The position numbers were made by a program, and so were the translations under genes. Below, piece by piece: positions 15,383-22,412 of a stretch of 24,387 bases of DNA (the stretch's first letter is position 1; every line of letters starts with the position of its first letter). Origin of the DNA: an uncultured Bacilli bacterium (GTDB lineage Bacteria > Bacillota_I > Bacilli_A > RFN20 > CAG-826); the NCBI GenBank assembly GCA_944342125.1, contig CALVMF010000006.1, positions 1-24,387 on the forward strand, in the 5' to 3' direction. The notes beneath the pieces are model-generated. The model did no database searches. It saw nothing but the letters and a program-made list of their open reading frames with translations, and was not told where the DNA came from.

Positions 15383-15412
15383 AGATATAGGTCTTAAAAA
15401 AGACCTATATCT
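15383..15412 (-). terminator. Terminator of acpP
   Basis: A perfect 13-bp stem (AGATATAGGTCTT and its complement, 4-nt loop) followed on the minus strand by TTTAAAAAGTTTTTT, 28 nt past the acpP stop. Confidence 0.75.
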
Positions 15413-15439
15413 ATCTAAAGTTGATTTAGTTCCTATATA

Positions 15440-15673
15440 TTAAGCTTTGTTATTAATTTTATTTAAAATTAAATCGAATAATTCGCCAACTGTCTTAAGA
15501 TCTTTAGTTTCTTCAGCACTAAAAGCAACATTATAACGATCTTCTAAATCAAGTAAAAATTCAACTACATCTAAAGAATCAAGTCCATATGTTGCAATGG
15601 TTGCGTCTCTATCAATTGAACTTACATTTAACTTTTCTTTTATCAAATTTTCTAACTCAGTTTCCCTATTCAT
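15440..15673 (-). CDS. acpP: Acyl carrier protein
   Basis: ACP carries growing acyl chains on a 4'-phosphopantetheine arm in fatty acid synthesis. The 77-residue acidic four-helix protein has the attachment motif GLDSLDVVEF with Ser33 as the modified residue. Length and charge are typical. GGAG lies about 12 nt before the ATG, a rather long spacing. The gene stands alone between the tRNA unit and the pilus operon and has its own terminator, so it is probably a single-gene unit; a weak -10 (TAAAAT) lies upstream. A specialised ACP for another pathway cannot be excluded, since no fatty acid genes are adjacent. Confidence 0.94.
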   Translation of the reverse strand: MNRETELENLIKEKLNVSSIDRDATIATYGLDSLDVVEFLLDLEDRYNVAFSAEETKDLKTVGELFDLILNKINNKA

Positions 15674-15810
15674 ATTGTTTAATTCTCCGTTTCTTGGTTA
15701 TCGAAACTATTTTACATTGTTTGCGCTTGTTTTTAAACATTTTAAATCTTTTCACTAAATACAAAGATTGTTAATTTTAAGAGCAATTGGAATTATTCAA
15801 ATTTAAAATT

Positions 15811-15825
15811 CTTATAAAATATAAG
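15811..15825 (-). terminator. Possible weak terminator of the pilus operon
   Basis: CTTATA/TATAAG stem with a 3-nt loop, followed by AATTTTAAAT on the minus strand, about 105 nt after the pilin stop. It is short and AT-only. Nothing else is recognised in 15674-15930 apart from the acpP leader. Confidence 0.25.
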
Positions 15826-15930
15826 CTTTTTGCGTTATTATTTCATAAAATTAACTAAATTTAAGCTAATCGAAACAGCCAACTTAAATTAATTAATTTC
15901 TCATAATAACAAGTATTTTAAGAAGTCAAA

Positions 15931-16125
15931 TTAAAATACTAAATTGCCTAAATCGTTTGTTAACACGTCTACTGCTGTTGGTTCTTCAATAGCAGGAACC
16001 TCTGAAATTTGTTCCGCTGTATTTTCGGCGGCAGTATTAAAAGCGCCTAATAATACTCCCGCTACTGCTCCAAAAATAGTTACAACTAAAACAATACCTA
16101 ATAATTGACCTTTAATTTCTGACAT
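15931..16125 (-). CDS. Small Flp-like pilin (predicted)
   Basis: A 64-residue protein with a 5-residue polar leader ending in KG, then one hydrophobic helix (QLLGIVLVVTIFGAVAGVLL, residues 7-26) and a short acidic tail. This is the architecture of Flp-type pilins, which are cut by a prepilin peptidase after Gly and packed through the helix. Cleavage would fall after Gly6, before Gln, and resembles the K-G/Q sites of archaeal-type pilins. The Glu at +5 that is common in Flp pilins is missing. It has the strongest ribosome binding site of the operon (AAAGGAGG, 8 nt from the ATG), as expected for an abundant subunit. It is the last gene of the Tad-like operon, 28 nt after the preceding pseudopilin gene. 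A role as major pilin is an inference. Confidence 0.75.
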   Translation of the reverse strand: MSEIKGQLLGIVLVVTIFGAVAGVLLGAFNTAAENTAEQISEVPAIEEPTAVDVLTNDLGNLVF

Positions 16126-16153
16126 GTAAAATACCTCCTTTGTCTTTTAAAAA

Positions 16154-16498
16154 TCATTTATATATATTAACCACTGCATAACGCTTTATACTTATAGTCA
16201 AAGGTTTACTCTCAAACGAGATCGGCTTATACTCTTTAATAAGATAGTATCCTAAAAGTGATCCCTCCTCGTATGAAGTTAAAGCGTTAACAGGTTTAAT
16301 ATCACCATCTATTTCCGATTTAACAAAATCAACTAATTCATCATTAATCTCGCCACTTTTTGAGATTTTATAACTCACCGATGTCGATAATGCATCAAGT
16401 GAAGTATAAGTTAGCTGTATCATGATAAAATCAGCAGCAAATAAGAATGCATAAAAGAAGAAAATTAAAGATAGCATAACACCAATTTTAGAAGCCAT
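16154..16498 (-). CDS. TadE/TadF-like pseudopilin (second copy)
   Basis: A 114-residue protein with a short N-terminal tail, one transmembrane helix (about residues 5-27, VMLSLIFFFYAFLFAADFIM) and an extracytoplasmic domain of about 85 residues. This matches the shape of TadE/TadF pseudopilins, minor subunits that are thought to prime or tip the fibre. Sequence identity to characterised members cannot be judged here. The start overlaps tadC by 11 nt, and AGGAG lies 10 nt upstream inside tadC, so translation is coupled. The MASKIG leader could offer a peptidase site at Gly6. Confidence 0.7.
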   Translation of the reverse strand: MASKIGVMLSLIFFFYAFLFAADFIMIQLTYTSLDALSTSVSYKISKSGEINDELVDFVKSEIDGDIKPVNALTSYEEGSLLGYYLIKEYKPISFESKPLTISIKRYAVVNIYK

Positions 16499-17162
16499 TT
16501 GTCATTTCTCCTATGATGTTTACAATCACAACTAGCATAACAAGCATTAAATATCCGCTTCCTATTAAAGTCATGATATTTAAATTGTTCATCTTGTTAT
16601 ATCTATTATGTAAATTTTCTTCATTAATTCTTTTTCTTAAATTTTCAAAAACTGCAATAAATTGGTTGATGTAATTATCGGCATAACCACCATCAACCAT
16701 TTGATAAAGCGAAATCATTACTTCTTCAATCGTTTTATTTTTAAAATATCTAGCGAATTCTAAAAACGGAATAATCGATTTGTCTTCATCGATTTTAATT
16801 AAAAACTCATTGATTTTTTGATTCATTTCCTTTGAAGTATATTGATTTGCTTTTTCTAACGCTGAATAAACTGTCTCTTTATTGAGAAGATAAATTCTCA
16901 AGTATGAAAATACTTCAACAAATTCTACTTCTAATCTTTTTCTTTTATTTTCTTCAAATACATCGTAACGATTTATGAAATAAAAGAAGAAAATAATTAA
17001 ACCAACTGGAATTAATATTAGATAAAACCACGATTTTAAAACGAAAAATAAAGTCAGGATTAAACCAATAAGAGCTAAATTACCTATTAAATATTTTAAT
17101 AGCTCTTTTTTTGGATTTAGATTTAGTTTTTGGATTTTTTGTCTTTGTTTCTTTAATAACAT
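16488..17162 (-). CDS. tadC: TadC-like inner membrane platform protein
   Basis: A 224-residue member of the T2SF (GspF/TadC) family that forms the membrane platform on which the ATPase acts. Two transmembrane helices lie near residues 24-65, followed by a cytoplasmic helical domain (about 70-190, with SLYQMVDGGYADNYINQFIAVFENLRKRI) and a C-terminal transmembrane helix (about 195-220). Its ATG lies 83 nt inside tadB, in a different frame. AAAGGAG 6 nt before the ATG supports this start, and no other ATG follows until the cytoplasmic domain. The first ~18 residues are strongly basic. It is paired with tadB, as in other Tad loci. Confidence 0.82.
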   Translation of the reverse strand: MLLKKQRQKIQKLNLNPKKELLKYLIGNLALIGLILTLFFVLKSWFYLILIPVGLIIFFFYFINRYDVFEENKRKRLEVEFVEVFSYLRIYLLNKETVYSALEKANQYTSKEMNQKINEFLIKIDEDKSIIPFLEFARYFKNKTIEEVMISLYQMVDGGYADNYINQFIAVFENLRKRINEENLHNRYNKMNNLNIMTLIGSGYLMLVMLVVIVNIIGEMTNGF

Positions 17163-17865
17163 TAGAATCTCCTTTAGTCATAAATGTAATGTCGTAAATC
17201 TTTTCTGTCATAAGATAGAAATTTAATAAGAAAATTAAGAAGAAAATAAATATTAAAAGTGGATAATAACTTAGTTGATCTATAGTTGTATAAATCGAAT
17301 TAAGCGAGAACTGTAAGATAAAAAGAATTACTAGTGTAAGAAGCCACGAACTAGCAAACTCCTTCATCTTTCTTAAGCTCATTCTTTCAAAGTCTAAAAG
17401 GCGGTCTTCTAAAGCTCTAGAATCTCTAATTAGAACTTGCGAAATTTCTAAAATATCACCTCCATTAAAAATAAATTGCTTGATTACATTTATAAACACT
17501 CCATAAATTGGTATCTCAAAATATTTGTATAAATATTCAATCTGTTCTTCATGTGAAAGATGCGTAATAGCATCAATTTGTTTTTTTAATTCAGGAGAGC
17601 CACTATTTTTAGCATTTTCAAAAGCCGTTGTAATGCTTGGATTTATACTTAATGAAATTATAAAGTTATTAATATAATTTATAGCCTCATAACTTCTTGA
17701 TAAATTCCTTTTATAGTAAGTGCGTTTCCTATCGAGATAAAGAAAAAAGTAAAGAAGAAAAATAAGAAGTAAAACGATAGAAAAAATGATGCTTTGAGTT
17801 ACTAAAAAATTAGAAACTCCAATTAAAAGCGATAATAATATGTATACTAAATACTTATATTTCAT
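17080..17865 (-). CDS. tadB: TadB-like inner membrane platform protein
   Basis: A 261-residue T2SF-family protein. Two transmembrane helices occupy about residues 4-43. A cytoplasmic domain follows (about 50-165, with the typical FIFNGGDILEISQVLIRDSRALEDRL), then two more helices (about 168-225). The C-terminus is a lysine-rich cytoplasmic tail (KTKNPKTKSKSKKRAIK) that is encoded by the same DNA as the start of tadC. Its ATG overlaps the end of the ATPase gene by 11 nt, with GGGG a few bases upstream as a modest ribosome binding site. Its partners are the ATPase and TadC. Confidence 0.82.
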   Translation of the reverse strand: MKYKYLVYILLSLLIGVSNFLVTQSIIFSIVLLLIFLLYFFLYLDRKRTYYKRNLSRSYEAINYINNFIISLSINPSITTAFENAKNSGSPELKKQIDAITHLSHEEQIEYLYKYFEIPIYGVFINVIKQFIFNGGDILEISQVLIRDSRALEDRLLDFERMSLRKMKEFASSWLLTLVILFILQFSLNSIYTTIDQLSYYPLLIFIFFLIFLLNFYLMTEKIYDITFMTKGDSNVIKETKTKNPKTKSKSKKRAIKIFNR

Positions 17866-18907
17866 TTTTTATCCCCGCAAATCTTCGATTAAATTTATTA
17901 AATTCGATTAAGCTCATGTCAAACATGGTTCGAATATCAGTAGGCAATTTTTTAAAAGTATTAGGATATTTATAAAGTTCTAAATATTTTCCTTTATCAT
18001 TTGTTGAAATGCTATCAACATATCTTACGTAACATTTCTTTTTTTCATCGTAAACTCGTTTAACATAAACGATGAATCTAAAATGCTCATTAACATCTTG
18101 AAGAGTTTCATCGAACACAAGGTTTTTTGAATTAATCATACACATTCTAGCGATACGATGATAAACACTTTGAGCATCGCGCGAATGCATTGTTGTTATA
18201 GTTGGCGACCCACTCATCGTTGAATTTAAACAAGCTTGCATTTCTTCACCTCTTGCTTCCCCAACTATGATCCAATCTGGATTGTTTCTTAAAGCATTTT
18301 TAATTAAATCATCAAAATTATTTTTATCTTTTTTAACGAGCCAAGTTTGACTATCTAAATTATCTTTAAAAAAGTTTGTTTCAAATTCGTTGATATTATC
18401 AATTAAAATGAGTCGAGTATTCTCATTCATTCTAGAAACCAAGAATTTTTGAAATTCGGTTTTACCAGCTCCTGTTTTTCCAGCAATAACAATCGAACAT
18501 TTATTTAATAAAGCCTCATCAAGTAAGCTTAAAGCTCTTTTATTAATAAAAGAACCATCATCTTCTATTCTTAAGCTGTCGAACCCAATTCTTATCGAAA
18601 AATTAAATACTTTTTCTCTATTTTTTCTAGCTAATGAAGAATGAAGACCACTTATTCTATATTTGCCAACGCTAACATCAAGTATTGGCTCTGAATAAGA
18701 AAACTGACTGTCAGTTAAATTAGCGATTTGCCTCAAAAAAGCATATACTTCTTCGTTAGTAACTTTTAAATCACTTTTATTTCTTCCACTGAGATTATCT
18801 TGATAATAAAGTGACTCTCCATTATAAGAAATATCTGTTATTGTATCTTTTAATAAAAGATCTTTTAAAAAACTTGTTTCAATAAATTCTATTAGTTTTG
18901 TATTCAT
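17855..18907 (-). CDS. tadA: TadA-type secretion/pilus assembly ATPase (VirB11/GspE superfamily)
   Basis: A hexameric cytoplasmic ATPase that should power pilus assembly. The 350-residue protein has Walker A GKTGAGKT (143-150), an Asp-box region LILIDNINEFE (166-176), Walker B DWIIVGEARGEE (211-222) and the His box TTMHSRDAQSVYHRI (H241). These are the hallmarks of the TadA/CpaF branch. It lacks the long N-terminal extension of many CpaF proteins. The frame is open to an ATG at 18973, but the ATG at 18907 lies 4 nt after the stop of the preceding gene and is preceded by GGAGAGG at 9 nt, so it was chosen. It is the motor of the seven-gene operon. Whether the same ATPase also retracts the fibre cannot be told. 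Confidence 0.92.
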   Translation of the reverse strand: MNTKLIEFIETSFLKDLLLKDTITDISYNGESLYYQDNLSGRNKSDLKVTNEEVYAFLRQIANLTDSQFSYSEPILDVSVGKYRISGLHSSLARKNREKVFNFSIRIGFDSLRIEDDGSFINKRALSLLDEALLNKCSIVIAGKTGAGKTEFQKFLVSRMNENTRLILIDNINEFETNFFKDNLDSQTWLVKKDKNNFDDLIKNALRNNPDWIIVGEARGEEMQACLNSTMSGSPTITTMHSRDAQSVYHRIARMCMINSKNLVFDETLQDVNEHFRFIVYVKRVYDEKKKCYVRYVDSISTNDKGKYLELYKYPNTFKKLPTDIRTMFDMSLIEFNKFNRRFAGIKNEI

Positions 18908-18911
18908 ATTA

Positions 18912-19310
18912 TTAAATCCTCTCCAAATGATAACTTCTATATCCATTAAAGGTGAAAAAAGTTGCGTATTCACACCTTAGATGTATATCAACGTGCGTGG
19001 CATAAATCGACCCATCAATTACTAAATTTCCATCAACTTCTTTGTAGTAATTGAAGCTTATTTCGTATTTATCAACCATTCCTTCTAAAGATTTTGAAAG
19101 ATAATTTTTGACTTTACTTTTCACTGCGTCTCTATCAAAAGTAAATTCAATTTCACCTTTAGTGTCCATAATAAATACCGAATCCTCAATTAATGCTAAT
19201 GGCATATTATTAAAGACTCTATTTATGTTCATTCCTTGAATCGACATTCCAAAGATTGTCGTTAAAGAGCTCATCAACATAAAGCTAAAGAAAATAATGG
19301 CTGAGCTCAT
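18912..19310 (-). CDS. TadE-like pseudopilin (first copy)
   Basis: A 132-residue protein with an uncharged N-terminal hydrophobic helix (residues 4-26) and an extracytoplasmic domain of about 100 residues. The layout fits TadE/TadF-like minor pilins, and the pattern 'helix, then two-stranded YEISFNYYKEVDGNLVIDG' is common in them. It shares no obvious sequence with the second copy beyond the layout. The ATG overlaps the stop of the lipoprotein gene (ATGA), and the gene ends 4 nt before the ATPase start. No classical prepilin peptidase site is evident. Function is assigned from context. Confidence 0.6.
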   Translation of the reverse strand: MSSAIIFFSFMLMSSLTTIFGMSIQGMNINRVFNNMPLALIEDSVFIMDTKGEIEFTFDRDAVKSKVKNYLSKSLEGMVDKYEISFNYYKEVDGNLVIDGSIYATHVDIHLRCEYATFFTFNGYRSYHLERI

Positions 19311-20425
19311 ATAATTACGGTCTCCATTTTTTCGCCCCAGTCTTTTTTACCTGTTTCACCAACAATCTTAAATTCATCTCTTAGACTATTTGGTGGAAAA
19401 TGAACTGTAAAATGATAATCAATGTTTGCCTGTATCTCTCCGAAATCTCGAATTGAAAAAATCATTTTTGTATCCTTAAATGTTTCGTAATAGTTAATAG
19501 GGAAATAAATAAAAGTATTATCTCTGAAATCATCTTCAAAGCCTTGATAACTTCTTGTCATCATTAAGGTTTTTCTTTCTATTCGATAAATTGTTAATAA
19601 AGAAAGCGTAGATAATTTTTTATTGCTTAAACTTTGAAAAAACACTTCTGCGCGATTATAACCTGGATAATCCTCATCACGATAAAACGCAGCATTAAAC
19701 AATCCTAATTCATCATAAACATAAATATATGTTTTCATTTCATTAAAAAGATAACTATACATCGAATAATATTGAATTGTAGGTCCTCTTGTTCCCCAAC
19801 TTAAATATCGATCTTCGTATTTTTCTTTTGGCATGTCATTTAAGACGATTATCTCTTTATAAAATGTAAAATAGGTTAGATTGTATCGAATTTTTGTATA
19901 AATTGATAATTCACAACTTTCATCAAATTCTAAATGCCAAGGATTTGTTAACGGTAAATCGATATAATCGACAACACCTTCAAAAGGAACCGATAAAGTG
20001 AAAGCATAGCCGATGCGAATATAAAAATCTTTTTTGATTTCAGCATGATATTCTTTTAGATCTATCTTAACAGGAAAAGTTTTTCGCTTTTCTGTAAGAT
20101 CCATTTTGTCTGAAACAATTGTGTCAACCAAATTCTTATCTTGATCTAATAAGTAAACCTTATAAGCATCAGTTACTGTCGCTTCTTTTTTAAATTCGAG
20201 TTCAAAGTCCATAACTTCGTCATCGGCAAAATCGCTCATATCGATTTCAAAATTTTGTAAATCTAAATGACCAATTTCTCCATTGTGATACAAAGTTTCG
20301 GTTACCTCAGGAACTGAATTTGCTTTTTTAATACTATTCCTAGTGCTAAAATTTTCTTGTGATGATTCACACGAAGTAGTTAATACCGCTAAAATCATCA
20401 TTAAACCGACTAAAATTTTTTTCAT
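19307..20425 (-). CDS. Predicted lipoprotein of the Tad-like operon
   Basis: A 372-residue secreted protein. The N-terminus (MKKILVGLMMILAVLTTSC) is a lipoprotein signal with Cys19 as the probable lipidated residue; the lipobox (TTSC) is relaxed because position -3 is Thr and not Leu. The rest is rich in Tyr, Phe and alternating hydrophobic residues and is probably beta-rich, with no domain I recognise. GAGGAGG 6 nt before the ATG is a strong ribosome binding site that lies within an imperfect dyad (20431-20455). As first gene of the operon, it could anchor or seal the fibre base at the outer membrane face, or serve as adhesin, but the sequence does not show which. Confidence 0.8.
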   Translation of the reverse strand: MKKILVGLMMILAVLTTSCESSQENFSTRNSIKKANSVPEVTETLYHNGEIGHLDLQNFEIDMSDFADDEVMDFELEFKKEATVTDAYKVYLLDQDKNLVDTIVSDKMDLTEKRKTFPVKIDLKEYHAEIKKDFYIRIGYAFTLSVPFEGVVDYIDLPLTNPWHLEFDESCELSIYTKIRYNLTYFTFYKEIIVLNDMPKEKYEDRYLSWGTRGPTIQYYSMYSYLFNEMKTYIYVYDELGLFNAAFYRDEDYPGYNRAEVFFQSLSNKKLSTLSLLTIYRIERKTLMMTRSYQGFEDDFRDNTFIYFPINYYETFKDTKMIFSIRDFGEIQANIDYHFTVHFPPNSLRDEFKIVGETGKKDWGEKMETVII

Positions 20426-20430
20426 TTTTT

Positions 20431-20455
20431 ACCTCCTCACTATATAGAAGGTGGT
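20431..20455. promoter_or_regulatory. Imperfect dyad over the ribosome binding site of the Tad-like operon
   Basis: In the minus-strand RNA ACCACCUU (20455-20448) can pair with GGAGGAGGU-type bases at 20438-20431 with one mismatch, around a CTATATAG core. The stem would cover the Shine-Dalgarno of the lipoprotein gene. It could equally be an operator. Confidence 0.35.
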
Positions 20456-20461
20456 TACTAT

Positions 20462-20515
20462 AAAAATTTTTAAAAAATTTGAAAAAAATTTTAAAAAATT
20501 TAAAAAAATTTTTTT
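20462..20515. other. Phased A-tracts, predicted curved DNA
   Basis: Five A5-7/T3-7 tracts begin at 20462, 20472, 20482, 20493 and 20502, spaced 10, 10, 11 and 9 bp. Only one of the 54 bases is G or C. Tracts in phase with the helical repeat bend DNA. It fills most of the gap between the divergent Tad-like operon and the kinase gene. Confidence 0.7.
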
Positions 20516-21073
20516 ATGATTATCTTAATTGGGCCAAGTGCGAGTGGAAAAACCGAAATTGCAAAGAAGTTAATATCGCTTTTTAACTTCAAAAAGTTTG
20601 TAACATCTACTACTCGATCAAAAAGAGTAAACGAAGTTGATGGAGTTGATTATTATTTTTTAACTAAAGATGCATTTGAAAGCAAAATTAAAGAAAATGC
20701 ATTTATTGAATATACAATTTATAACGACAATTATTATGGTTCTTTTAAAAGTGAAATTGGTGATAATAAGGTTTTAATAATTGAACCAAACGGATTAAAA
20801 GCCTTTAATGAGTTTAAAAGTAAGACTGATAAATCATTCTTCATAAAATGTGATGAAAAAATTCGAGAAAAAAGAATGCTATCAAGAGGTGATAATCCTA
20901 TTGATATCAAAAAAAGGCTTTTGAATGACAAAAACCTTTTTAATGACAATTTAGATGTTGATTACGTAATTGAAAATGACGGAAACACAACTTTAGAAGA
21001 ATTAGCAAAGAAAATCTACCAAATATATATAAAGGATTTTACAGAAGTAAAACAGGATACTAGTTTGAAATAG
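20516..21073 (+). CDS. gmk: Guanylate-kinase-like nucleotide kinase
   Basis: A 185-residue kinase of the guanylate kinase family, which converts GMP to GDP with ATP. The P-loop GPSASGKT is at residues 6-13. STTRSKRVNEVDGVDYYFL follows the GMP-binding motif TTRxxRxGExxGxDYxF, but the Gly before Glu is Asn. EYTIYNDNYYGS matches the region E...xxxYYGT, and the DVDxQG motif is replaced by IEPNG. KKRLLND is the lid/adenine region. These changes leave it unsure whether it is the housekeeping GMK or a paralog. The P-loop sits at the N-terminus, so the start at 20516 is secure. There is no Shine-Dalgarno: the upstream 54 nt are only A and T. The 3' end converges with the CNNM gene at 21087. Confidence 0.82.
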   Translation: MIILIGPSASGKTEIAKKLISLFNFKKFVTSTTRSKRVNEVDGVDYYFLTKDAFESKIKENAFIEYTIYNDNYYGSFKSEIGDNKVLIIEPNGLKAFNEFKSKTDKSFFIKCDEKIREKRMLSRGDNPIDIKKRLLNDKNLFNDNLDVDYVIENDGNTTLEELAKKIYQIYIKDFTEVKQDTSLK

Positions 21074-21086
21074 TATATATAATATA

Positions 21087-22412
21087 TTATTTGTCACTGT
21101 CGTCCTCTTTAAGGACTTTGACTAAAAGTTTTTCTATCGTGTGTTTGTCATCAATTGCGATAACTTTCATCAATAAATTTTTATATCTAATTTCGGTGTT
21201 AATTGAGGCGAATTTATCGTCCAAAAGCTCAACGCAAAAGCCTCCAATTGTTACATAATCTGTTTCAATATCATCATAATCTAAATCAAAAAGTTCGCAA
21301 AAGTCCTCTAAATTCATTTTTCCATCAACAATATAAGTTCCATCATTTTTCTTCGAATATGGTGAAGAAATATCATCGCTTTCATCCCAAATTTCACCAA
21401 CTATTTCTTCTAAAATATCTTCCATTGTTAAAACGCCTTCCACTCCACCATATTCATCTAAGATGACGGCGAAATGTTTATGTGTCTTTTTAAATTCGAT
21501 TAAAATATTATTAATTTCAGTTGATCTAGGAAAAGTTAAAGCTGGAACAATTAAATCTCTTAAACTTACATTGCTACTTTCAAGTTTAGCTCTAACAAGC
21601 GATTTAGTTAAAACATAACCCAAAATATTATCAACACTTTCTTCATAAACTGGGATTCTAGAATAAATATAGGTATCATCTTCTTTTAATATATCGTCAA
21701 TTTTTTCATTAACTTCAACTGCGTAAACGTTTACTCTAGGAGTCATGATTTCATAAGCTTCAGTTTCAGCATAATCAATTGTTCCATGTAGTAAATCAGC
21801 TTTTTCTTCATCAACAAGCCCATTATCTTCAATTTCATCAACCATTTCATGAAGTTCTTCTTCAGAAATTTTAATGTCTTCAACGTTTTTACGAATAGGA
21901 TAAGAAACAATATTTCCAAATCCACTAACAAAGAAAGTAACTGGATAGAAAACATATTGCAAAGCGTTTAACATTCTTGAATAAAAAGCAGCAAAGCGAT
22001 AGTTATAAATTTTTCCAATTGATTTAGCGATAATTTCACCAAACGTAATTTTAATAACTAAGCAGATCAAAGAAGCGATAAAGCCCCAATTTTCACTACT
22101 CATATTGGCTAGTTCAGTTTCACCCAAAACTAAGAAACATAAATTAACACCAATAAGAGTTGAAACGGAATCAAGACCAGCATTGACTGTATCATTTAAA
22201 AGTAAAATCGTCGAAATTGTTTTATCGTAATTTTCAGATAATTTATAAGCGTATTTATTTTTCTTTTTACTTTCATCTTTTCGATAAATTGCTTCAAGTT
22301 TAGTCAAAGAGCAACTTCCATAAGACATGTCTGCACTAGAAAAAATAAAGCTCAAAAAGACCATTAAAATAAATACACAAACATATATGATAATTGTTAA
22401 TTGGCGGTTCAT
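21087..22412 (-). CDS. CNNM/CBS transmembrane protein, full-length (HlyC/CorC family)
   Basis: A 441-residue membrane protein of the CNNM (DUF21)-CBS family, whose members are linked to Mg2+ or other divalent cation export. Residues about 5-185 form the CNNM domain, with four hydrophobic segments. Then come EIMTPRVNVYAVEVNEKID and two CBS modules (about 205-335, with ILDEYGGVEGVLTMEDILEEIVG). A C-terminal CorC/HlyC domain follows (about 350-435, with YIVDGKMNLEDFCELF and VTIGGFCVELL). Its ATG overlaps the stop of the upstream paralog (ATGA), with GGAAG upstream. It is cotranscribed with the shorter paralog. A haemolysin role, as in some annotations, is not supported. Confidence 0.9.
   Translation of the reverse strand: MNRQLTIIIYVCVFILMVFLSFIFSSADMSYGSCSLTKLEAIYRKDESKKKNKYAYKLSENYDKTISTILLLNDTVNAGLDSVSTLIGVNLCFLVLGETELANMSSENWGFIASLICLVIKITFGEIIAKSIGKIYNYRFAAFYSRMLNALQYVFYPVTFFVSGFGNIVSYPIRKNVEDIKISEEELHEMVDEIEDNGLVDEEKADLLHGTIDYAETEAYEIMTPRVNVYAVEVNEKIDDILKEDDTYIYSRIPVYEESVDNILGYVLTKSLVRAKLESSNVSLRDLIVPALTFPRSTEINNILIEFKKTHKHFAVILDEYGGVEGVLTMEDILEEIVGEIWDESDDISSPYSKKNDGTYIVDGKMNLEDFCELFDLDYDDIETDYVTIGGFCVELLDDKFASINTEIRYKNLLMKVIAIDDKHTIEKLLVKVLKEDDSDK

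Noticed and set aside
15589..15774. Plus-strand open frame of 61 codons opposite acpP
   Set aside because: It is antisense to the well-supported acpP gene, has no ribosome binding site and resembles no protein.
21095..21125. Hairpin GTCCT/AGGAC as terminator of the kinase gene
   Set aside because: The stem is 5 bp and the T-run does not follow it directly; it also lies in the coding end of the CNNM gene.
21203..21955. Open frames within the CNNM gene on both strands
   Set aside because: They lie wholly inside the conserved CNNM/CBS coding sequence and lack start signals.
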